Below, piece by piece: positions 37,125 through 41,895 of a stretch of DNA of 41,895 nucleotides (the stretch's first letter is position 1; the number at the start of each line of letters is the position of its first letter). Source of the stretch: Benthortus sp964440495 (lineage in GTDB: Archaea; Thermoproteota; Nitrososphaeria_A; Caldarchaeales; Wolframiiraptoraceae); the NCBI GenBank assembly GCA_964440495.1, contig CAYTSD010000011.1, positions 1 to 41,895 on the forward strand, written 5' to 3'. A program made the position numbers and the translations under genes. Under the pieces are notes generated by a model. That model was not told where the DNA came from and searched no databases. It was given only the letters and a program-made list of their open reading frames with translations.

Positions 37125-38249
37125 TTGTCGCTTGAAGATTTTAGAGATCAGATAGATAGTTGTGTCGACTGTAAGGTGTGTAATGATGTCTGTTCCTTCT
37201 ATCTATTGTCAGGGGATGAGGAGCTTGGACCTTGGAGAAAGCTTGATGTTTCTAAACGCCTGCTGCTCAACTCTGATGTCTCAGAAAACGAGTTACTGAA
37301 GGCTGCGTATGCATGCACTATGTGCGGCATGTGTGAAAGAGTTTGCCCCATGAACATACAGCTAACAGATATTGTTCGTATGCTTCGGAGGAGGATTATA
37401 AGGGAGAATATGGCGCCAGAGAAAGTTAAGCTTCTATGCGAGAACATTGTTAGATCAGGATCTATGACGGGGGGAGGAAGAGAGTTCTGGAGAAGTTGGA
37501 TTCCCTCAGATGTAAAGCTTCCAGAAAAGTCTGAAACTCTATACCTATCTGGATGCATGATACCGTTTAAGATTCATGAGCTAGGTAGAGCAACAATTGA
37601 TATTTTACTAAAAGCTGGAGTTGACTTCACGATACTTGGAGAGGATGAGAGATGCTGTGGTCTCCTACTATGGGATCATGGATTTATCGAGGAGGCTGAG
37701 AAGCTAGCTGAGGATAATGTTGAGAAGTTTGAGGAGAAGGGTGCTAAAAGGCTAATAGTAGCGTGTAGTGCATGCTACTACATGTATAAGGAGGTTTATC
37801 CTCGTCTACTCAATAGAAGAACACCTGAAGTTTATCACATAGTTGAAATTCTTTCACATCTTGTTGATGAAGGTAAACTTGTTCCTAAGAAAAGAATAGA
37901 TGCAAAAGTAGTTTATTTTGATTCCTGCCACTTCACAAAGTTTACTGGAAAATACAGTGAACCTCGGAAACTGATTCAAAGTATTCCTGGAATAAAGCTT
38001 CTTGAGCTTTCAAGAAATAGGGAGTCTGGCTATTGTTGTGGAATATCCAGCGGGGTTAGAATGGTGTTCAAGGATTTAACAGACTCTGTGGCGAAGAAAA
38101 TAATAAGGGAAGCGTTGGATATCGGTGCAGAGAAGATTGTTACATCGTGTCCTCTATGCATGTATCAGTTTATGTCAACAATTAAGAGGTATAATATAAG
38201 AGGGATTGAGGCTATTGATATTCCTCTGCTTTTGTATGAGGCACTGTAA
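37125..38249 (+). CDS. HdrD/GlpC-like Fe-S protein with two CCG domains
   Basis: 374 residues. The N-terminus holds two [4Fe-4S] motifs, CVDCKVCNDVC and CTMCGMCERVCP. Two cysteine-rich CCG domains follow: first LSGCMI...ERCCG...CSACYYM, second DSCHF...YCCGISSG...CPLC. This is the plan of heterodisulfide reductase HdrD, glycerol-3-phosphate dehydrogenase GlpC and glycolate oxidase GlcF. It probably moves electrons between a dehydrogenase and a membrane or thiol acceptor. No flavoprotein or membrane partner is adjacent. Starts at TTG; no ATG/GTG is available in frame before the Fe-S motif. Base composition is visibly more AT-rich than the neighbours (for example 28% G+C in 37861-37920), which may signal recent acquisition. 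Confidence 0.88.
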   Translation: MSLEDFRDQIDSCVDCKVCNDVCSFYLLSGDEELGPWRKLDVSKRLLLNSDVSENELLKAAYACTMCGMCERVCPMNIQLTDIVRMLRRRIIRENMAPEKVKLLCENIVRSGSMTGGGREFWRSWIPSDVKLPEKSETLYLSGCMIPFKIHELGRATIDILLKAGVDFTILGEDERCCGLLLWDHGFIEEAEKLAEDNVEKFEEKGAKRLIVACSACYYMYKEVYPRLLNRRTPEVYHIVEILSHLVDEGKLVPKKRIDAKVVYFDSCHFTKFTGKYSEPRKLIQSIPGIKLLELSRNRESGYCCGISSGVRMVFKDLTDSVAKKIIREALDIGAEKIVTSCPLCMYQFMSTIKRYNIRGIEAIDIPLLLYEAL

Positions 38250-38292
38250 CGGGGTTCAACGGTATTTAAATAGAGTTAATCAAGTTAATGGG

Positions 38293-39546
38293 TCAAATAG
38301 TGTATCCTCTTCTAAGCTCTGGAACCACCGCCTCATGCCCGATTTCATTTGCATAGTTTGCTAGATCCTCGCATGCTTCGGGTTCCCCATGGATTACGAA
38401 TACTTTTCTCCCTGGATCTAGTCTTCTCAAGTATTCTCTGAGTTCTCTTCTCCCGGCGTGGGCGCTGAACTTGAACTGCTCAACCCTTGCCTTCACCTTC
38501 ACGTCTATGTCTCCGACAGCGAATCTCCCCTCATCTAGAAGTCTCGCTCCAGGTGTTCCAGGAATCTGGAAGCTTACTAGAAACACTGCGGCCTTCTCAT
38601 CTTCCGCAACCTTCCCCATATAGAATACCGCTGGCCCACCCTTCAGCATTCCCGCGGGACTTATTATCACTCCAGGTCTCTTAATTACTCTCTTTCTTTT
38701 TCTTCGGTCTGTGATTCTTGTCACGTGTTTTGAGGCGGCGTAGAGGAGCTCGTATCCATCAACATATTTACTGTTCTCTAGGAATATGTCTAATACCTTT
38801 ACAGCCATTCCATCTATCGCGACGGGTTTCCTGAATCCATGGGCTTCGAGGACGCACATTATCTCCTGTGCGCGTGAGACTGCGAAGGCTGGGACGAGAA
38901 CCACTCCACCTGCCTCGACAACGTCTCTCACACTCGAGACAAATTTTTTCTCAAGCTCCTTTCGCTCGGGATGGTCTTCAAGAGCGTAGGTTGACTCTGT
39001 AACTATTGCGTCCACGTCTCTCGGCCCAGGCTCAGCTCCCCTGAGAAGCCTCGTCCTAATGGTTGAGTAGTCTCCTGTGTAGAGGAGTGTCTTGTCACCG
39101 TTTACTAGGACTTGTAGGCTTCCAGGTATGTGGCCTGCGTCGAGGAAGGTGAGCTCAGCGTCCTTAATCCTCACAGTCTCACCATAATCTACCCTCACAC
39201 CCCTTCTCACCAGCTCCTGGACTTCTAGAACTTCGAAGGGTAGATAGTATCCGCTGAGTTTCAGGAAGTCTCTTAGAAGCAGGTCCGCTATCTGGAAGGT
39301 CATCTCTGATGCGTAGACACGTGTTCCACCGTTCAGCATGAAGAGGGGTGCGGCGCCCGTGTGGTCGAGGTGGGCGTGGGTTAAGACGACTGCGTCAACA
39401 TCTTTTGCGGCTATGTGGCCTGGGAAGAGAGGCTCAGGCTCAGTAAGCTGGACACCGTAGTCAAGTAGGATTCTAGCGTTCCCAGTCTTGACGAGTACGG
39501 CTGCTCTCCCAACCTCTCTAACAGACCCCAAGAAAGTTACTTCCAA
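38293..39546 (-). CDS. Beta-CASP metallo-beta-lactamase RNase (aCPSF2-like)
   Basis: 417 residues, no N-terminal KH domains, the size of archaeal aCPSF2. Metallo-beta-lactamase motif THAHLDHTG, later D in LDAGHIPGSL (GHIPGS in place of the more usual GHILGS), and D in LYTGDYS. The beta-CASP inserts include TESTYALEDHP (motif A), PAFAVSRAQE, and FSAHAGRRELREYL (motif B/C region). Such enzymes are 5'-to-3' exonucleases/endonucleases in RNA decay or processing. It is downstream of tgtA on the same strand with 17 nt between them. Confidence 0.92.
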   Translation of the reverse strand: MEVTFLGSVREVGRAAVLVKTGNARILLDYGVQLTEPEPLFPGHIAAKDVDAVVLTHAHLDHTGAAPLFMLNGGTRVYASEMTFQIADLLLRDFLKLSGYYLPFEVLEVQELVRRGVRVDYGETVRIKDAELTFLDAGHIPGSLQVLVNGDKTLLYTGDYSTIRTRLLRGAEPGPRDVDAIVTESTYALEDHPERKELEKKFVSSVRDVVEAGGVVLVPAFAVSRAQEIMCVLEAHGFRKPVAIDGMAVKVLDIFLENSKYVDGYELLYAASKHVTRITDRRKRKRVIKRPGVIISPAGMLKGGPAVFYMGKVAEDEKAAVFLVSFQIPGTPGARLLDEGRFAVGDIDVKVKARVEQFKFSAHAGRRELREYLRRLDPGRKVFVIHGEPEACEDLANYANEIGHEAVVPELRRGYTI

Positions 39547-39563
39547 GGCCTTTCTTCCCCTTT

Positions 39564-41159
39564 TTACTCGGCTTTTCTAGATTTTTCTCGACCAGATGGA
39601 CGTGATAAAGATTCTCGGCCTCCACGTTCCCTGAGCATCCTAAGCTCAAGCCCCCTCTCCCTAAGCTTCTCAGCCAGATGCTCGGCGAATACCCTAAGCC
39701 ACTTAGCCTTAGCCTCCATTAAGAGTATTTTCTGGTAGCGGGCTTCAGAGACCTGGCTAAGAGATGTTGAGATTATCTCTTCACGGGCCTCTTCTAGGAG
39801 GATGCTTGGATAACTGGTTTGAGAGAAGGGGTAGACGTAGCGTAGCTCGTAGGGGATGAGCCCGTAGGGTGTGCCATAGAAGGCTGCGTCAAACTCGTCC
39901 CCGGCCACAAGCTTACTCAGCTTCTCCATACTTATCTGTCTCGTGGCAGGTATCAGGACCAGCGTCTCCCTGCCTCTCATCTTGTAGTAGTTTTCTAGGA
40001 GTCTTCTCCTCGCTCTTCTCACCCTAGGTCTCCTGAGGCTTAGGCTGTTGAAGAGGTTCACACCCCTCCTCCCCGTTATCGGCGTATGCTCCTCCATGAG
40101 CTTCAGGGCTTCTTCGCTCTGTAGGAGTTCGTGGAAGGCCTGGTAGAGGCGTGGATGGCTTCGCGCCCTCTGCTCCAGAAGCTCCATAAGCCTCCCATCC
40201 CTGATGGCCTGCCGAATCTCCCTAACCTCCCTAAAACAGGCGTAGAGGTTGTGCATCGCGATGAGCCTTGTTCTCTGCTCCTTCGGCATCTCCCTGAGCT
40301 CCTCGACGCTTGTCTTGGAGCAGATTGGACACCCGCATGGAAGATAGTTGAGCCTCTCAACCCGGAGAGTCCCCGTAGAGGTTATGTATCTACCATCCTT
40401 TGCGTAGAGGTAGTAGCTCGCCGAGTCGAAGGTGTCTGCCCCGAGCGCGACGGCGAAGGCGAACATCATTGGGTGGCCTGCCCCGAAGAGGTGGAGAGGC
40501 TTCCCAGGCCCTATAACCCTCCTCGCCGTAAGGAGCATCGGGAAGAGCTTATTGAATCGATAGCCCTCCATTAGAGGTGTGGGGCTTCCCAGGCTGTAGA
40601 GGTCGAACCCCATCTCCACCTCCTTTCTAGCACATCTCTCGAGGAGGTCTAGGTGGACTCCACCTTGGATTGGAGCGGCCCAGAGCGCTCCCCTCTCCCC
40701 TCTCCTCTCTAATACCCTAATGGTTGCCTCAAGGTTTCTGAGGGTCTGTTCAACGGTCTCTTCAGCTCTTTCCCTGCCTGTAAGCCCTGTGGGGACGTCG
40801 AGGGGAACCGCTATATCGCTTCCCATTTTCTCTTGGAGTAGGGCTATCTCCTCAGGTGTGGCCTCGATATCCCCATACTCTAGAACCTGGTATCCTCCGC
40901 TGTCGGTCATCACCACCCCTTGGAAGCCGAGTATCCCGTGGACCCCCCTCTCCTCAGCTTCCCTCCTCAGCCTCCTAGAGATTATGTAGGCGTTGGTTAT
41001 CACGGCTTCTGCTCCAAGGTTCTCCTTCATCCAGCTCGCTGGAATCTCCTGCGTGACAGGGTTTATCACGGGCAGGAAGGCGGGTGTCTCAAATCTCCCA
41101 GACCTGGTTGTAACCCTCCCAATCCTTCCGAGAAGGTCTTCGGCGAGAACCTCGAACAT
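39564..41159 (-). CDS. tgtA: Archaeosine tRNA-guanine transglycosylase
   Basis: 531 residues from ATG 41157-41159 (FEVLAEDLLGRIGRV), after GAGGGG. It inserts preQ0 in place of G15 in tRNA, the first step to archaeosine. Catalytic domain motifs: VMTDSGGYQVL, FDSASYYLYA (nucleophile Asp), zinc site LPCGCPICS with a later HNLYA. The middle and C-terminal region matches the C1/C2 part of ArcTGT (GRRGVNLFNSLSLRRPRVRRAR). I see no PUA domain at the end: the protein finishes in a basic tail, so the RNA-binding PUA may be absent or on a separate protein. The longer frame to 41189 adds ten residues without support. Confidence 0.93.
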   Translation of the reverse strand: MFEVLAEDLLGRIGRVTTRSGRFETPAFLPVINPVTQEIPASWMKENLGAEAVITNAYIISRRLRREAEERGVHGILGFQGVVMTDSGGYQVLEYGDIEATPEEIALLQEKMGSDIAVPLDVPTGLTGRERAEETVEQTLRNLEATIRVLERRGERGALWAAPIQGGVHLDLLERCARKEVEMGFDLYSLGSPTPLMEGYRFNKLFPMLLTARRVIGPGKPLHLFGAGHPMMFAFAVALGADTFDSASYYLYAKDGRYITSTGTLRVERLNYLPCGCPICSKTSVEELREMPKEQRTRLIAMHNLYACFREVREIRQAIRDGRLMELLEQRARSHPRLYQAFHELLQSEEALKLMEEHTPITGRRGVNLFNSLSLRRPRVRRARRRLLENYYKMRGRETLVLIPATRQISMEKLSKLVAGDEFDAAFYGTPYGLIPYELRYVYPFSQTSYPSILLEEAREEIISTSLSQVSEARYQKILLMEAKAKWLRVFAEHLAEKLRERGLELRMLRERGGRESLSRPSGREKSRKAE

Positions 41160-41247
41160 CCCCTCTACCCAGCATGAAGAGGCCAGCAACCTAACAAATC
41201 TTCCCTAGAATAAGCGCTATTAGCCTCGATGTAGGAGGAACCATGGA

Positions 41248-41895
41248 ATGAGAGGCTTATCCGCCGCCGAGCAAGACATCCTCGTGAAGACAGCAGCGAT
41301 ACTTCTACGGGCTGGCGGGGTCGAGGCCGTCGAGGAAGCCGCCGAGATTCTACCCCCGAGAATCTTTGCGGAGCTTGAGGAAGCCCTCGGCAGAGCCCGT
41401 AGGCTCGTAGAGAGGGTTGACTCAAGGTTTGTTGAAGGTGTCCAGAGGGAGGTTCAGAGTGTTATTGAGCCGAGGCGGCGGAAGAGGCTTTCAGCCTACT
41501 ATACCGTGGAGGCTGGGAGGAGGTTCATGGCCGAACTCTACGCACATTATGGCGGAGGAGTTCTCGCAGACCCCTTCATGGGCTCGGCTCTCACGCTGAC
41601 AACGGCTCTCAGGAGGGTTGGAGGAGAGGTTAAGCTGGTCTGGGGAATAGAGGTTGAGCCCCTCGCAGCCCTGGTAGGCTACGCAGCCCTACGCCTCCTC
41701 CTCCGAGACCCCCGTCGGGTCAAAGTCTACTGGGGAGACGCCTTCAAGCTATTGGCCGAGAAGAGGCTTCAAGCTGACACAGTATTGACAAATCCGCCGT
41801 TCACCCGCTGGGGAATCCTCGGAGCCGAGGAGAGGGAGACTGTCAAACGCTTTCTCTCCCGGAGAGGCTACGCCAGGCTTCTCAGGCGGAGGCAG
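41248..41895 (+). CDS. Putative DNA methylase (N6-adenine type), 3' end outside window
   Basis: 216 residues are visible and the frame runs off the right edge. The ATG at 41248 follows GGAGG at about 41234-41238; the ATG at 41243 is in another frame and hits TGA at once. After a helical N-terminus of about 95 residues comes a SAM-binding motif I DPFMGSALTLTTAL, then GIEVEPLAA (motif II), GDAFKLL (motif III), and the catalytic TNPPFTRWG (motif IV). NPPF after motif I is the order of gamma/alpha-class adenine methylases. It may be a restriction-modification or orphan DNA methylase; the missing part would decide. It is divergent from tgtA with 88 nt between them, where I see no gene. Confidence 0.8.
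   Translation, partial: MRGLSAAEQDILVKTAAILLRAGGVEAVEEAAEILPPRIFAELEEALGRARRLVERVDSRFVEGVQREVQSVIEPRRRKRLSAYYTVEAGRRFMAELYAHYGGGVLADPFMGSALTLTTALRRVGGEVKLVWGIEVEPLAALVGYAALRLLLRDPRRVKVYWGDAFKLLAEKRLQADTVLTNPPFTRWGILGAEERETVKRFLSRRGYARLLRRRQ

Overview
The window looks like a piece of a TACK-type archaeal chromosome. The evidence is eukaryote-type ribosomal proteins (eS26, eS19, eL31, eL39), an RNase P Rpp21-type subunit, Nep1, an archaeal Sm protein, a beta-CASP nuclease, archaeosine tRNA-guanine transglycosylase, the LysW amino-group-carrier pathway, tetraether-lipid-type radical SAM enzymes, many GTG/TTG starts and TATA boxes about 27-32 nt upstream of start codons. eS26 argues against a euryarchaeon. 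An affiliation near Nitrososphaeria/Aigarchaeota-like thermophiles is a guess. Heme O synthase points to a heme-copper oxidase, while two aldehyde:ferredoxin oxidoreductases and an Hdr-like Fe-S protein point to low-potential redox chemistry.

Layout. 1-7 kb: the 3' part of a B12-type radical SAM gene; then, on the minus strand, a glutamine-synthetase-like ligase lacking the ammonium-loop glutamate, gamma-glutamyltransferase, a metallophosphoesterase cut by a 100-N assembly gap, and an APC permease. 7-10 kb: minus-strand lysXYZW cluster, including a 58-residue LysW with a GTG start. 10-17 kb: plus-strand eS26, an anchored HtrA protease, a double-length ThyX-like protein, then a tight operon of a knotted-type carbamoyltransferase, a CysK-like PLP enzyme and an AOR. 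17-24 kb: MNT/HEPN pair, threonine synthase, PPP phosphatase, NCS1 permease, heme O synthase, nitroreductase, and a Tes-like radical SAM enzyme. 24-31 kb: information-processing genes (tRNA-Glu, SmAP3, C5 DNA methylase, eL31/eL39/PDCD5/eS19, RNase P subunit, Nep1) with a second APC permease and a zinc alcohol dehydrogenase. 31-42 kb: tRNA-Gly, proline iminopeptidase, a four-cluster ferredoxin with its AOR, NAD synthetase, a nitrilase that appears to start at CTG, a membrane-anchored unknown, a second tRNA-Gly, an AT-rich Hdr-like protein, aCPSF2-type nuclease, TgtA, and a DNA methylase running off the right edge.

Coding density is very high. Many convergent pairs overlap by 4-19 nt, and no gene-free stretch exceeds 300 nt apart from uncertainty at the gap. 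I saw no rRNA, insertion sequence, CRISPR array or integrase. The most interesting points are the split-motif tandem ThyX, the carbamoyltransferase-PLP-AOR operon, the gamma-glutamyl-amide-like gene group, and the CTG-initiated nitrilase.
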